Shown piece by piece: positions 8,470-21,827 of a stretch of DNA of 64,000 nt. Location of the stretch: the NCBI RefSeq assembly GCF_022539665.2, contig NC_081337.1:1170239-1234238 (forward strand), written 5' to 3'. The translations under genes were made by a program, and so were the position numbers. The DNA comes from Daphnia carinata (taxonomy: Eukaryota > Arthropoda > Branchiopoda > Diplostraca > Daphniidae). Position 1 is the stretch's first letter. Every line of letters starts with the position of its first letter. The notes below the pieces were generated by a model. That model searched no databases and was not told the origin of the DNA. It worked only from the letters and a program-made list of their open reading frames with translations.

Positions 8470-9951
8470 TTTGTTTTGTTTTGTTTTGTTTTGTTTTGTT
8501 TTGTTTTGTTTTGTTTTGTTTTGTTTTGTTTTGTTTTGTTTTGTTTTGTTTTGTTTTGTTTTGTTTTGTTTTGTTTTGTTTTGTTTTGTTTTGTTTTGTT
8601 TTGTTTTGTTTTGTTTTGTTTTGTTTTGTTTTGTTTTGTTTTGTTTTGTTTTGTTTTGTTTTGTTTTGTTTTGTTTTGTTTTGTTTTGTTTTGTTTTGTT
8701 TTGTTTTGTTTTGTTTTGTTTTGTTTTGTTTTGTTTTGTTTTGTTTTGTTTTGTTTTGTTTTGTTTTGTTTTGTTTTGTTTTGTTTTGTTTTGTTTTGTT
8801 TTGTTTTGTTTTGTTTTGTTTTGTTTTGTTTTGTTTTGTTTTGTTTTGTTTTGTTTTGTTTTGTTTTGTTTTGTTTTGTTTTGTTTTGTTTTGTTTTGTT
8901 TTGTTTTGTTTTGTTTTGTTTTGTTTTGTTTTGTTTTGTTTTGTTTTGTTTTGTTTTGTTTTGTTTTGTTTTGTTTTGTTTTGTTTTGTTTTGTTTTGTT
9001 TTGTTTTGTTTTGTTTTGTTTTGTTTTGTTTTGTTTTGTTTTGTTTTGTTTTGTTTTGTTTTGTTTTGTTTTGTTTTGTTTTGTTTTGTTTTGTTTTGTT
9101 TTGTTTTGTTTTGTTTTGTTTTGTTTTGTTTTGTTTTGTTTTGTTTTGTTTTGTTTTGTTTTGTTTTGTTTTGTTTTGTTTTGTTTTGTTTTGTTTTGTT
9201 TTGTTTTGTTTTGTTTTGTTTTGTTTTGTTTTGTTTTGTTTTGTTTTGTTTTGTTTTGTTTTGTTTTGTTTTGTTTTGTTTTGTTTTGTTTTGTTTTGTT
9301 TTGTTTTGTTTTGTTTTGTTTTGTTTTGTTTTGTTTTGTTTTGTTTTGTTTTGTTTTGTTTTGTTTTGTTTTGTTTTGTTTTGTTTTGTTTTGTTTTGTT
9401 TTGTTTTGTTTTGTTTTGTTTTGTTTTGTTTTGTTTTGTTTTGTTTTGTTTTGTTTTGTTTTGTTTTGTTTTGTTTTGTTTTGTTTTGTTTTGTTTTGTT
9501 TTGTTTTGTTTTGTTTTGTTTTGTTTTGTTTTGTTTTGTTTTGTTTTGTTTTGTTTTGTTTTGTTTTGTTTTGTTTTGTTTTGTTTTGTTTTGTTTTGTT
9601 TTGTTTTGTTTTGTTTTGTTTTGTTTTGTTTTGTTTTGTTTTGTTTTGTTTTGTTTTGTTTTGTTTTGTTTTGTTTTGTTTTGTTTTGTTTTGTTTTGTT
9701 TTGTTTTGTTTTGTTTTGTTTTGTTTTGTTTTGTTTTGTTTTGTTTTGTTTTGTTTTGTTTTGTTTTGTTTTGTTTTGTTTTGTTTTGTTTTGTTTTGTT
9801 TTGTTTTGTTTTGTTTTGTTTTGTTTTGTTTTGTTTTGTTTTGTTTTGTTTTGTTTTGTTTTGTTTTGTTTTGTTTTGTTTTGTTTTGTTTTGTTTTGTT
9901 TTGTTTTGTTTTGTTTTGTTTTGTTTTGTTTTGTTTTGTTTTGTTTTGTTT
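8470..9951. repeat. (TTTTG)n microsatellite, 1,482 bp
   Basis: About 296 uninterrupted copies of TTTTG (CAAAA on the minus strand); I see no interruption. It separates the broken tRNA-Leu of array 1 from a point 25 nt downstream of a lost tRNA-Asp in array 2. The long frames read through it (VLFCF or KTKQN periodic peptides) are artefacts of a period not divisible by three. True length may differ from the assembled length. Confidence 0.98.
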
Positions 9952-10754
9952 AATTGCCAACGATTTTGTTTCAGACACCTTTAAAATTAAGAGAGGGAAA
10001 CCAAGCACGCTTTTCTCCTACATGCAGTTTTAATGGTCGTGCTCTCGTGGAAACAACTATACACGATTGAGCATTGGTTTCTTAAATTTCGACAATTACA
10101 CACGTTCTTCTCGCCCACGAAACATAAGATTTTCACTCGTCGAATCTTGTATGACGCGCCACCTGCTGTTTGCTTCTTGAATCCTGCGGTGCAGATGATT
10201 GATATAGAGCCTAGCCTACGCCATCTGCTATTTGACCTATGAACCGGCTGATAGCGATATCGCTTTCAACGCCAATGATTATCGTTTGATCTCTAAGGTC
10301 GCCTTCGGCATCATAGTGTTCTGATACCTATTCTTTCTCTTGCGATAGAACGCTATGTGACCATGTCTGAGAACAAACGGAAAATATATTAAAAGCGCTT
10401 CGAAAGCACACACTACAAGTATATAAAAAAGAGCTAAAACACGACAACATTACCAAAGGGGACTATATACGTATTAAATATCAAATACCAGAAAATCACG
10501 TAATACGTTAGATAAAACCAAAACTAGAATTCGGAAATAAGAACGACATATTCACGTTCGTTTGTTGTGTTTAATCTGTAGGGTCAGTAGGGTGTTTCCT
10601 TGCCATTTCAGTCTACACGTGGATCACTGCCTATTTTGATTCGCTCCTGAATGTAGACCAACTACAGTGGTCAATGACTAGCAGTTGGTACTCGACAAGT
10701 GTTCGCTTTATGCTGCTTGGAGATAATGCGAGGGATTGGTGATAACTCATCACG

Positions 10755-10826
10755 TCCTCGGTAGTATAGTGGTCAGTATCCCCGCCTGTCACGCGGGAGA
10801 CCGGGGTTCAATTCCCCGCCGGGGAG
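10755..10826 (+). tRNA. tRNA-Asp-GTC: tRNA-Asp(GTC), copy 1
   Basis: A 72-nt gene: acceptor TCCTCGG/CCGGGGA with a T-G pair at position 4, anticodon stem CCCGC/GCGGG around loop CTGTCAC (anticodon GTC), T-arm CGGGGTTCAATTCCCCG, discriminator G. The B box is GGTTCAATTCC. The first TTTT downstream is about 36 nt away. Confidence 0.97.
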
Positions 10827-11693
10827 AGGATGGGTTGCGGTGCTCAATTGCCAACGATTTTGTTTCAGACACCTTTAAAATTAAGAGAGGGAAACCAAGC
10901 ACGCTTTTCTCCTACATGCAGTTTTAATGGTCGTGCTCTCGTGGAAACAACTATACACGATTGAGCATTGGTTTCTTAAATTTCGACAATTACACACGTT
11001 CTTCTCGCCCACGAAACATAAGATTTTCACTCGTCGAATCTTGTATGACGCGCCACCTGCTGTTTGCTTCTTGAATCCTGCGGTGCAGATGATTGATATA
11101 GAGCCTAGCCTACGCCATCTGCTATTTGTTTCGCTTACTATATAGGACATTTGACTTAAAAATTCCTTTGCCGACCTATGAACCGGCTGATAGCGATATC
11201 GCTTTCAACGCCAATGATTATCGTTTGATCTCTAAGGTCGCCTTCGGCATCATAGTGTTCTGATACCTATTCTTTCTCTTGCGATAGAACGCTATGTGAC
11301 CATGTCTGAGAACAAACGGAAAATATATTAAAAGCGCTTCGAAAGCACACACTACAAGTATATAAAAAAGAGCTAAAACACGACAACATTACCAAAGGGG
11401 ACTATATACGTATTAAATATCAAATACCAGAAAATCACGTAATACGTTAGATAAAACCAAAACTAGAATTCGGAAATAAGAACGACATATTCACGTTCGT
11501 TTGTTGTGTTTAATCTGTAGGGTCAGTAGGGTGTTTCCTTGCCATTTCAGTCTACACGTGGATCACTGCCTATTTTGATTCGCTCCTGAATGTAGACCAA
11601 CTACAGTGGTCAATGACTAGCAGTTGGTACTCGACAAGTGTTCGCTTTATGCTGCTTGGAGATAATGCGAGGGATTGGTGATAACTCATCACG

Positions 11694-11765
11694 TCCTCGG
11701 TAGTATAGTGGTCAGTATCCCCGCCTGTCACGCGGGAGACCGGGGTTCAATTCCCCGCCGGGGAG
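11694..11765 (+). tRNA. tRNA-Asp-GTC: tRNA-Asp(GTC), copy 2
   Basis: Consensus body. Confidence 0.97.
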
Positions 11766-12632
11766 AGGATGGGTTGCGGTGCTCAATTGCCAACGATTTT
11801 GTTTCAGACACCTTTAAAATTAAGAGAGGGAAACCAAGCACGCTTTTCTCCTACATGCAGTTTTAATGGTCGTGCTCTCGTGGAAACAACTATACACGAT
11901 TGAGCATTGGTTTCTTAAATTTCGACAATTACACACGTTCTTCTCGCCCACGAAACATAAGATTTTCACTCGTCGAATCTTGTATGACGCGCCACCTGCT
12001 GTTTGCTTCTTGAATCCTGCGGTGCAGATGATTGATATAGAGCCTAGCCTACGCCATCTGCTATTTGTTTCGCTTACTATATAGGACATTTGACTTAAAA
12101 ATTCCTTTGCCGACCTATGAACCGGCTGATAGCGATATCGCTTTCAACGCCAATGATTATCGTTTGATCTCTAAGGTCGCCTTCGGCATCATAGTGTTCT
12201 GATACCTATTCTTTCTCTTGCGATAGAACGCTATGTGACCATGTCTGAGAACAAACGGAAAATATATTAAAAGCGCTTCGAAAGCACACACTACAAGTAT
12301 ATAAAAAAGAGCTAAAACACGACAACATTACCAAAGGGGACTATATACGTATTAAATATCAAATACCAGAAAATCACGTAATACGTTAGATAAAACCAAA
12401 ACTAGAATTCGGAAATAAGAACGACATATTCACGTTCGTTTGTTGTGTTTAATCTGTAGGGTCAGTAGGGTGTTTCCTTGCCATTTCAGTCTACACGTGG
12501 ATCACTGCCTATTTTGATTCGCTCCTGAATGTAGACCAACTACAGTGGTCAATGACTAGCAGTTGGTACTCGACAAGTGTTCGCTTTATGCTGCTTGGAG
12601 ATAATGCGAGGGATTGGTGATAACTCATCACG

Positions 12633-12704
12633 TCCTCGGTAGTATAGTGGTCAGTATCCCCGCCTGTCACGCGGGAGACCGGGGTTCAATTCCCCGCCGG
12701 GGAG
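12633..12704 (+). tRNA. tRNA-Asp-GTC: tRNA-Asp(GTC), copy 3
   Basis: Consensus body. Confidence 0.97.
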
Positions 12705-13572
12705 AGGATGGGTTGCGGTGCTCAATTGCCAACGATTTTGTTTCAGACACCTTTAAAATTAAGAGAGGGAAACCAAGCACGCTTTTCTCCTACATGCAGT
12801 TTTAATGGTCGTGCTCTCGTGGAAACAACTATACACGATTGAGCATTGGTTTCTTAAATTTCGACAATTACACACGTTCTTCTCGCCCACGAAACATAAG
12901 ATTTTCACTCGTCGAATCTTGTATGACGCGCCACCTGCTGTTTGCTTCTTGAATCCTGCGGTGCAGATGATTGATATAGAGCCTAGCCTACGCCATCTGC
13001 TATTTGTTTCGCTTACTATATAGGACATTTGACTTAAAAATTCCTTTGCCGACCTATGAACCGGCTGATAGCGATATCGCTTTCAACGCCAATGATTATC
13101 GTTTGATCTCTAAGGTCGCCTTCGGCATCATAGTGTTCTGATACCTATTCTTTCTCTTGCGATAGAACGCTATGTGACCATGTCTGAGAACAAACGGAAA
13201 ATATATTAAAAGCGCTTCGAAAGCACACACTACAAGTATATAAAAAAGAGCTAAAACACGACAACATTACCAAAGGGGACTATATACGTATTAAATATCA
13301 AATACCAGAAAATCACGTAATACGTTAGATAAAACCAAAAACTAGAATTCGGAAATAAGAACGACATATTCACGTTCGTTTGTTGTGTTTAATCTGTAGG
13401 GTCAGTAGGGTGTTTCCTTGCCATTTCAGTCTACACGTGGATCACTGCCTATTTTGATTCGCTCCTGAATGTAGACCAACTACAGTGGTCAATGACTAGC
13501 AGTTGGTACTCGACAAGTGTTCGCTTTATGCTGCTTGGAGATAATGCGAGGGATTGGTGATAACTCATCACG

Positions 13573-13644
13573 TCCTCGGTAGTATAGTGGTCAGTATCCC
13601 CGCCTGTCACGCGGGAGACCGGGGTTCAATTCCCCGCCGGGGAG
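13573..13644 (+). tRNA. tRNA-Asp-GTC: tRNA-Asp(GTC), copy 4
   Basis: Consensus body; the preceding spacer has one extra A. Confidence 0.97.
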
Positions 13645-14511
13645 AGGATGGGTTGCGGTGCTCAATTGCCAACGATTTTGTTTCAGACACCTTTAAAATT
13701 AAGAGAGGGAAACCAAGCACGCTTTTCTCCTACATGCAGTTTTAATGGTCGTGCTCTCGTGGAAACAACTATACACGATTGAGCATTGGTTTCTTAAATT
13801 TCGACAATTACACACGTTCTTCTCGCCCACGAAACATAAGATTTTCACTCGTCGAATCTTGTATGACGCGCCACCTGCTGTTTGCTTCTTGAATCCTGCG
13901 GTGCAGATGATTGATATAGAGCCTAGCCTACGCCATCTGCTATTTGTTTCGCTTACTATATAGGACATTTGACTTAAAAATTCCTTTGCCGACCTATGAA
14001 CCGGCTGATAGCGATATCGCTTTCAACGCCAATGATTATCGTTTGATCTCTAAGGTCGCCTTCGGCATCATAGTGTTCTGATACCTATTCTTTCTCTTGC
14101 GATAGAACGCTATGTGACCATGTCTGAGAACAAACGGAAAATATATTAAAAGCGCTTCGAAAGCACACACTACAAGTATATAAAAAAGAGCTAAAACACG
14201 ACAACATTACCAAAGGGGACTATATACGTATTAAATATCAAATACCAGAAAATCACGTAATACGTTAGATAAAACCAAAACTAGAATTCGGAAATAAGAA
14301 CGACATATTCACGTTCGTTTGTTGTGTTTAATCTGTAGGGTCAGTAGGGTGTTTCCTTGCCATTTCAGTCTACACGTGGATCACTGCCTATTTTGATTCG
14401 CTCCTGAATGTAGACCAACTACAGTGGTCAATGACTAGCAGTTGGTACTCGACAAGTGTTCGCTTTATGCTGCTTGGAGATAATGCGAGGGATTGGTGAT
14501 AACTCATCACG

Positions 14512-14583
14512 TCCTCGGTAGTATAGTGGTCAGTATCCCCGCCTGTCACGCGGGAGACCGGGGTTCAATTCCCCGTCGGGGAG
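14512..14583 (+). tRNA. tRNA-Asp-GTC: tRNA-Asp(GTC), copy 5
   Basis: C65 is T (ccccgTcgggg), turning the last acceptor pair into G-U, which is tolerated. Confidence 0.96.
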
Positions 14584-15450
14584 AGGATGGGTTGCGGTGC
14601 TCAATTGCCAACGATTTTGTTTCAGACACCTTTAAAATTAAGAGAGGGAAACCAAGCACGCTTTTCTCCTACATGCAGTTTTAATGGTCGTGCTCTCGTG
14701 GAAACAACTATACACGATTGAGCATTGGTTTCTTAAATTTCGACAATTACACACGTTCTTCTCGCCCACGAAACATAAGATTTTCACTCGTCGAATCTTG
14801 TATGACGCGCCACCTGCTGTTTGCTTCTTGAATCCTGCGGTGCAGATGATTGATATAGAGCCTAGCCTACGCCATCTGCTATTTGTTTCGCTTACTATAT
14901 AGGACATTTGACTTAAAAATTCCTTTGCCGACCTATGAACCGGCTGATAGCGATATCGCTTTCAACGCCAATGATTATCGTTTGATCTCTAAGGTCGCCT
15001 TCGGCATCATAGTGTTCTGATACCTATTCTTTCTCTTGCGATAGAACGCTATGTGACCATGTCTGAGAACAAACGGAAAATATATTAAAAGCGCTTCGAA
15101 AGCACACACTACAAGTATATAAAAAAGAGCTAAAACACGACAACATTACCAAAGGGGACTATATACGTATTAAATATCAAATACCAGAAAATCACGTAAT
15201 ACGTTAGATAAAACCAAAACTAGAATTCGGAAATAAGAACGACATATTCACGTTCGTTTGTTGTGTTTAATCTGTAGGGTCAGTAGGGTGTTTCCTTGCC
15301 ATTTCAGTCTACACGTGGATCACTGCCTATTTTGATTCGCTCCTGAATGTAGACCAACTACAGTGGTCAATGACTAGCAGTTGGTACTCGACAAGTGTTC
15401 GCTTTATGCTGCTTGGAGATAATGCGAGGGATTGGTGATAACTCATCACG

Positions 15451-15522
15451 TCCTCGGTAGTATAGTGGTCAGTATCCCCGCCTGTCACGCGGGAGACCGG
15501 GGTTCAATTCCCCGCCGGGGAG
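15451..15522 (+). tRNA. tRNA-Asp-GTC: tRNA-Asp(GTC), copy 6
   Basis: Consensus body. Confidence 0.97.
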
Positions 15523-16389
15523 AGGATGGGTTGCGGTGCTCAATTGCCAACGATTTTGTTTCAGACACCTTTAAAATTAAGAGAGGGAAACCAAGCACGC
15601 TTTTCTCCTACATGCAGTTTTAATGGTCGTGCTCTCGTGGAAACAACTATACACGATTGAGCATTGGTTTCTTAAATTTCGACAATTACACACGTTCTTC
15701 TCGCCCACGAAACATAAGATTTTCACTCGTCGAATCTTGTATGACGCGCCACCTGCTGTTTGCTTCTTGAATCCTGCGGTGCAGATGATTGATATAGAGC
15801 CTAGCCTACGCCATCTGCTATTTGTTTCGCTTACTATATAGGACATTTGACTTAAAAATTCCTTTGCCGACCTATGAACCGGCTGATAGCGATATCGCTT
15901 TCAACGCCAATGATTATCGTTTGATCTCTAAGGTCGCCTTCGGCATCATAGTGTTCTGATACCTATTCTTTCTCTTGCGATAGAACGCTATGTGACCATG
16001 TCTGAGAACAAACGGAAAATATATTAAAAGCGCTTCGAAAGCACACACTACAAGTATATAAAAAAGAGCTAAAACACGACAACATTACCAAAGGGGACTA
16101 TATACGTATTAAATATCAAATACCAGAAAATCACGTAATACGTTAGATAAAACCAAAACTAGAATTCGGAAATAAGAACGACATATTCACGTTCGTTTGT
16201 TGTGTTTAATCTGTAGGGTCAGTAGGGTGTTTCCTTGCCATTTCAGTCTACACGTGGATCACTGCCTATTTTGATTCGCTCCTGAATGTAGACCAACTAC
16301 AGTGGTCAATGACTAGCAGTTGGTACTCGACAAGTGTTCGCTTTATGCTGCTTGGAGATAATGCGAGGGATTGGTGATAACTCATCACG

Positions 16390-16461
16390 TCCTCGGTAGT
16401 ATAGTGGTCAGTATCCCCGCCTGTCACGCGGGAGACCGGGGTTCAATTCCCCGCCGGGGAG
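16390..16461 (+). tRNA. tRNA-Asp-GTC: tRNA-Asp(GTC), copy 7
   Basis: Consensus body; the spacer downstream has a 2-bp insertion (ctgtgtttgc) near 16699. Confidence 0.97.
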
Positions 16462-17330
16462 AGGATGGGTTGCGGTGCTCAATTGCCAACGATTTTGTTT
16501 CAGACACCTTTAAAATTAAGAGAGGGAAACCAAGCACGCTTTTCTCCTACATGCAGTTTTAATGGTCGTGCTCTCGTGGAAACAACTATACACGATTGAG
16601 CATTGGTTTCTTAAATTTCGACAATTACACACGTTCTTCTCGCCCACGAAACATAAGATTTTCACTCGTCGAATCTTGTATGACGCGCCACCTGCTGTGT
16701 TTGCTTCTTGAATCCTGCGGTGCAGATGATTGATATAGAGCCTAGCCTACGCCATCTGCTATTTGTTTCGCTTACTATATAGGACATTTGACTTAAAAAT
16801 TCCTTTGCCGACCTATGAACCGGCTGATAGCGATATCGCTTTCAACGCCAATGATTATCGTTTGATCTCTAAGGTCGCCTTCGGCATCATAGTGTTCTGA
16901 TACCTATTCTTTCTCTTGCGATAGAACGCTATGTGACCATGTCTGAGAACAAACGGAAAATATATTAAAAGCGCTTCGAAAGCACACACTACAAGTATAT
17001 AAAAAAGAGCTAAAACACGACAACATTACCAAAGGGGACTATATACGTATTAAATATCAAATACCAGAAAATCACGTAATACGTTAGATAAAACCAAAAC
17101 TAGAATTCGGAAATAAGAACGACATATTCACGTTCGTTTGTTGTGTTTAATCTGTAGGGTCAGTAGGGTGTTTCCTTGCCATTTCAGTCTACACGTGGAT
17201 CACTGCCTATTTTGATTCGCTCCTGAATGTAGACCAACTACAGTGGTCAATGACTAGCAGTTGGTACTCGACAAGTGTTCGCTTTATGCTGCTTGGAGAT
17301 AATGCGAGGGATTGGTGATAACTCATCACG

Positions 17331-17402
17331 TCCTCGGTAGTATAGTGGTCAGTATCCCCGCCTGTCACGCGGGAGACCGGGGTTCAATTCCCCGCCGAGG
17401 AG
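17331..17402 (+). tRNA. tRNA-Asp-GTC: tRNA-Asp(GTC), copy 8
   Basis: G68 is A (ccgAgga), which converts the T-G wobble at acceptor position 4 to a T-A pair. Confidence 0.96.
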
Positions 17403-18269
17403 AGGATGGGTTGCGGTGCTCAATTGCCAACGATTTTGTTTCAGACACCTTTAAAATTAAGAGAGGGAAACCAAGCACGCTTTTCTCCTACATGCAGTTT
17501 TAATGGTCGTGCTCTCGTGGAAACAACTATACACGATTGAGCATTGGTTTCTTAAATTTCGACAATTACACACGTTCTTCTCGCCCACGAAACATAAGAT
17601 TTTCACTCGTCGAATCTTGTATGACGCGCCACCTGCTGTTTGCTTCTTGAATCCTGCGGTGCAGATGATTGATATAGAGCCTAGCCGACGCCATCTGCTA
17701 TTTGTTTCGCTTACTATATAGGACATTTGACTTAAAAATTCCTTTGCCGACCTATGAACCGGCTGATAGCGATATCGCTTTCAACGCCAATGATTATCGT
17801 TTGATCTCTAAGGTCGCCTTCGGCATCATAGTGTTCTGATACCTATTCTTTCTCTTGCGATAGAACGCTATGTGACCATGTCTGAGAACAAACGGAAAAT
17901 ATATTAAAAGCGCTTCGAAAGCACACACTACAAGTATATAAAAAAGAGCTAAAACACGACAACATTACCAAAGGGGACTATATACGTATTAAATATCAAA
18001 TACCAGAAAATCACGTAATACGTTAGATAAAACCAAAACTAGAATTCGGAAATAAGAACGACATATTCACGTTCGTTTGTTGTGTTTAATCTGTAGGGTC
18101 AGTAGGGTGTTTCCTTGCCATTTCAGTCTACACGTGGATCACTGCCTATTTTGATTCGCTCCTGAATGTAGACCAACTACAGTGGTCAATGACTAGCAGT
18201 TGGTACTCGACAAGTGTTCGCTTTATGCTGCTTGGAGATAATGCGAGGGATTGGTGATAACTCATCACG

Positions 18270-18341
18270 TCCTCGGTAGTATAGTGGTCAGTATCCCCGC
18301 CTGTCACGCGGGAGACCGGGGTTCAATTCCCCGCCGGGGAG
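18270..18341 (+). tRNA. tRNA-Asp-GTC: tRNA-Asp(GTC), copy 9
   Basis: Consensus body. Confidence 0.97.
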
Positions 18342-19209
18342 AGGATGGGTTGCGGTGCTCAATTGCCAACGATTTTGTTTCAGACACCTTTAAAATTAAG
18401 AGAGGGAAACCAAGCACGCTTTTCTCCTACATGCAGTTTTAATGGTCGTGCTCTCGTGGAAACAACTATACACGATTGAGCATTGGTTTCTTAAATTTCG
18501 ACAATTACACACGTTCTTCTCGCCCACGAAACATAAGATTTTCACTCGTCGAATCTTGTATGACGCGCCACCTGCTGTTTGCTTCTTGAATCCTGCGGTG
18601 CAGATGATTGATATAGAGCCTAGCCTACGCCATCTGCTATTTGTTTCGCTTACTATATAGGACATTTGACTTAAAAATTCCTTTGCCGACCTATGAACCG
18701 GCTGATAGCGATATCGCTTTCAACGCCAATGATTATCGTTTGATCTCTAAGGTCGCCTTCGGCATCATAGTGTTCTGATACCTATTCTTTCTCTTGCGAT
18801 AGAACGCTATGTGACCATGTCTGAGAACAAACGGAAAATTATATTAAAAGCGCTTCGAAAGCACACACTACAAGTATATAAAAAAGAGCTAAAACACGAC
18901 AACATTACCAAAGGGGACTATATACGTATTAAATATCAAATACCAGAAAATCACGTAATACGTTAGATAAAACCAAAACTAGAATTCGGAAATAAGAACG
19001 ACATATTCACGTTCGTTTGTTGTGTTTAATCTGTAGGGTCAGTAGGGTGTTTCCTTGCCATTTCAGTCTACACGTGGATCACTGCCTATTTTGATTCGCT
19101 CCTGAATGTAGACCAACTACAGTGGTCAATGACTAGCAGTTGGTACTCGACAAGTGTTCGCTTTATGCTGCTTGGAGATAATGCGAGGGATTGGTGATAA
19201 CTCATCACG

Positions 19210-19281
19210 TCCTCGGTAGTATAGTGGTCAGTATCCCCGCCTGTCACGCGGGAGACCGGGGTTCAATTCCCCGCCGGGGAG
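19210..19281 (+). tRNA. tRNA-Asp-GTC: tRNA-Asp(GTC), copy 10
   Basis: Consensus body. Confidence 0.97.
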
Positions 19282-20148
19282 AGGATGGGTTGCGGTGCTC
19301 AATTGCCAACGATTTTGTTTCAGACACCTTTAAAATTAAGAGAGGGAAACCAAGCACGCTTTTCTCCTACATGCAGTTTTAATGGTCGTGCTCTCGTGGA
19401 AACAACTATACACGATTGAGCATTGGTTTCTTAAATTTCGACAATTACACACGTTCTTCTCGCCCACGAAACATAAGATTTTCACTCGTCGAATCTTGTA
19501 TGACGCGCCACCTGCTGTTTGCTTCTTGAATCCTGCGGTGCAGATGATTGATATAGAGCCTAGCCTACGCCATCTGCTATTTGTTTCGCTTACTATATAG
19601 GACATTTGACTTAAAAATTCCTTTGCCGACCTATGAACCGGCTGATAGCGATATCGCTTTCAACGCCAATGATTATCGTTTGATCTCTAAGGTCGCCTTC
19701 GGCATCATAGTGTTCTGATACCTATTCTTTCTCTTGCGATAGAACGCTATGTGACCATGTCTGAGAACAAACGGAAAATATATTAAAAGCGCTTCGAAAG
19801 CACACACTACAAGTATATAAAAAAGAGCTAAAACACGACAACATTACCAAAGGGGACTATATACGTATTAAATATCAAATACCAGAAAATCACGTAATAC
19901 GTTAGATAAAACCAAAACTAGAATTCGGAAATAAGAACGACATATTCACGTTCGTTTGTTGTGTTTAATCTGTAGGGTCAGTAGGGTGTTTCCTTGCCAT
20001 TTCAGTCTACACGTGGATCACTGCCTATTTTGATTCGCTCCTGAATGTAGACCAACTACAGTGGTCAATGACTAGCAGTTGGTACTCGACAAGTGTTCGC
20101 TTTATGCTGCTTGGAGATAATGCGAGGGATTGGTGATAACTCATCACG

Positions 20149-20219
20149 TCCTCGGTAGTATAGTGGTCAGTATCCCCGCCTGTCACGCGGAGACCGGGGT
20201 TCAATTCCCCGCCGGGGAG
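20149..20219 (+). pseudogene. tRNA-Asp(GTC), copy 11 with 1-nt deletion
   Basis: One G is missing from the 3' side of the anticodon stem (cacgcggagacc for cacgcgggagacc). This shortens the stem or variable loop. Probably nonfunctional, though a shifted pairing cannot be excluded. Confidence 0.75.
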
Positions 20220-21086
20220 AGGATGGGTTGCGGTGCTCAATTGCCAACGATTTTGTTTCAGACACCTTTAAAATTAAGAGAGGGAAACCAAGCACGCTTT
20301 TCTCCTACATGCAGTTTTAATGGTCGTGCTCTCGTGGAAACAACTATACACGATTGAGCATTGGTTTCTTAAATTTCGACAATTACACACGTTCTTCTCG
20401 CCCACGAAACATAAGATTTTCACTCGTCGAATCTTGTATGACGCGCCACCTGCTGTTTGCTTCTTGAATCCTGCGGTGCAGATGATTGATATAGAGCCTA
20501 GCCTACGCCATCTGCTATTTGTTTCGCTTACTATATAGGACATTTGACTTAAAAATTCCTTTGCCGACCTATGAACCGGCTGATAGCGATATCGCTTTCA
20601 ACGCCAATGATTATCGTTTGATCTCTAAGGTCGCCTTCGGCATCATAGTGTTCTGATACCTATTCTTTCTCTTGCGATAGAACGCTATGTGACCATGTCT
20701 GAGAACAAACGGAAAATATATTAAAAGCGCTTCGAAAGCACACACTACAAGTATATAAAAAAGAGCTAAAACACGACAACATTACCAAAGGGGACTATAT
20801 ACGTATTAAATATCAAATACCAGAAAATCACGTAATACGTTAGATAAAACCAAAACTAGAATTCGGAAATAAGAACGACATATTCACGTTCGTTTGTTGT
20901 GTTTAATCTGTAGGGTCAGTAGGGTGTTTCCTTGCCATTTCAGTCTACACGTGGATCACTGCCTATTTTGATTCGCTCCTGAATGTAGACCAACTACAGT
21001 GGTCAATGACTAGCAGTTGGTACTCGACAAGTGTTCGCTTTATGCTGCTTGGAGATAATGCGAGGGATTGGTGATAACTCATCACG

Positions 21087-21158
21087 TCCTCGGTAGTATA
21101 GTGGTCAGTATCCCCGCCTGTCACGCGGGAGACCGGGGTTCAATTCCCCGCCGGGGAG
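21087..21158 (+). tRNA. tRNA-Asp-GTC: tRNA-Asp(GTC), copy 12
   Basis: Consensus body; the last gene before LTR element A. Confidence 0.97.
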
Positions 21159-21827
21159 AGGATGGGTTGCGGTGCTCAATTGCCAACGATTTTGTTTCAG
21201 ACACCTTTAAAATTAAGAGAGGGAAACCAAGCACGCTTTTCTCCTACATGCAGTTTTAATGGTCGTGCTCTCGTGGAAACAACTATACACGATTGAGCAT
21301 TGGTTTCTTAAATTTCGACAATTACACACGTTCTTCTCGCCCACGAAACATAAGATTTTCACTCGTCGAATCTTGTATGACGCGCCACCTGCTGTTTGCT
21401 TCTTGAATCCTGCGGTGCAGATGATTGATATAGAGCCTAGCCTACGCCATCTGCTATTTGTTTCGCTTACTATATAGGACATTTGACTTAAAAATTCCTT
21501 TGCCGACCTATGAACCGGCTGATAGCGATATCGCTTTCAACGCCAATGATTATCGTTTGATCTCTAAGGTCGCCTTCGGCATCATAGTGTTCTGATACCT
21601 ATTCTTTCTCTTGCGATAGAACGCTATGTGACCATGTCTGAGAACAAACGGAAAATATATTAAAAGCGCTTCGAAAGCACACACTACAAGTATATAAAAA
21701 AGAGCTAAAACACGACAACATTACCAAAGGGGACTATATACGTATTAAATATCAAATACCAGAAAATCACGTAATACGTTAGATAAAACCAAAACTAGAA
21801 TTCGGAAATAAGAACGACATATTCACG

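Larger units (their letters stand above)
9952..21827 (+). repeat. Tandem array of a 939-bp tRNA-Asp unit, block 1
   Basis: Twelve tRNA-Asp genes on one strand with spacing 938-941 bp. Units are almost identical apart from single-base indels and substitutions. The first partial unit lacks about 45 bp (deletion at 10231) that all later units have. The ~867-bp spacer holds no credible gene; its recurring short frames of 63, 72 and 89 codons overlap the tRNA or each other. The block begins at (TTTTG)n and is cut at 21828 by an LTR retroelement. Confidence 0.97.

Noticed and set aside
8263-10033. Long open frames (500-580 codons) of VLFCF or KTKQN repeats
   Set aside because: Pure consequence of a 5-bp repeat lacking stops; no start context, no complexity, and flanked by tRNA array DNA.
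10736-11150. 63-, 72- and 89-codon frames repeated in each tRNA-Asp unit
   Set aside because: They overlap the tRNA or each other on both strands, begin with non-ATG codons in part, and show no domain.
1-21827. CRISPR-like regular repeats
   Set aside because: Units of 939 and 1078 bp with tRNA genes in eukaryotic DNA; no short repeat-spacer structure.
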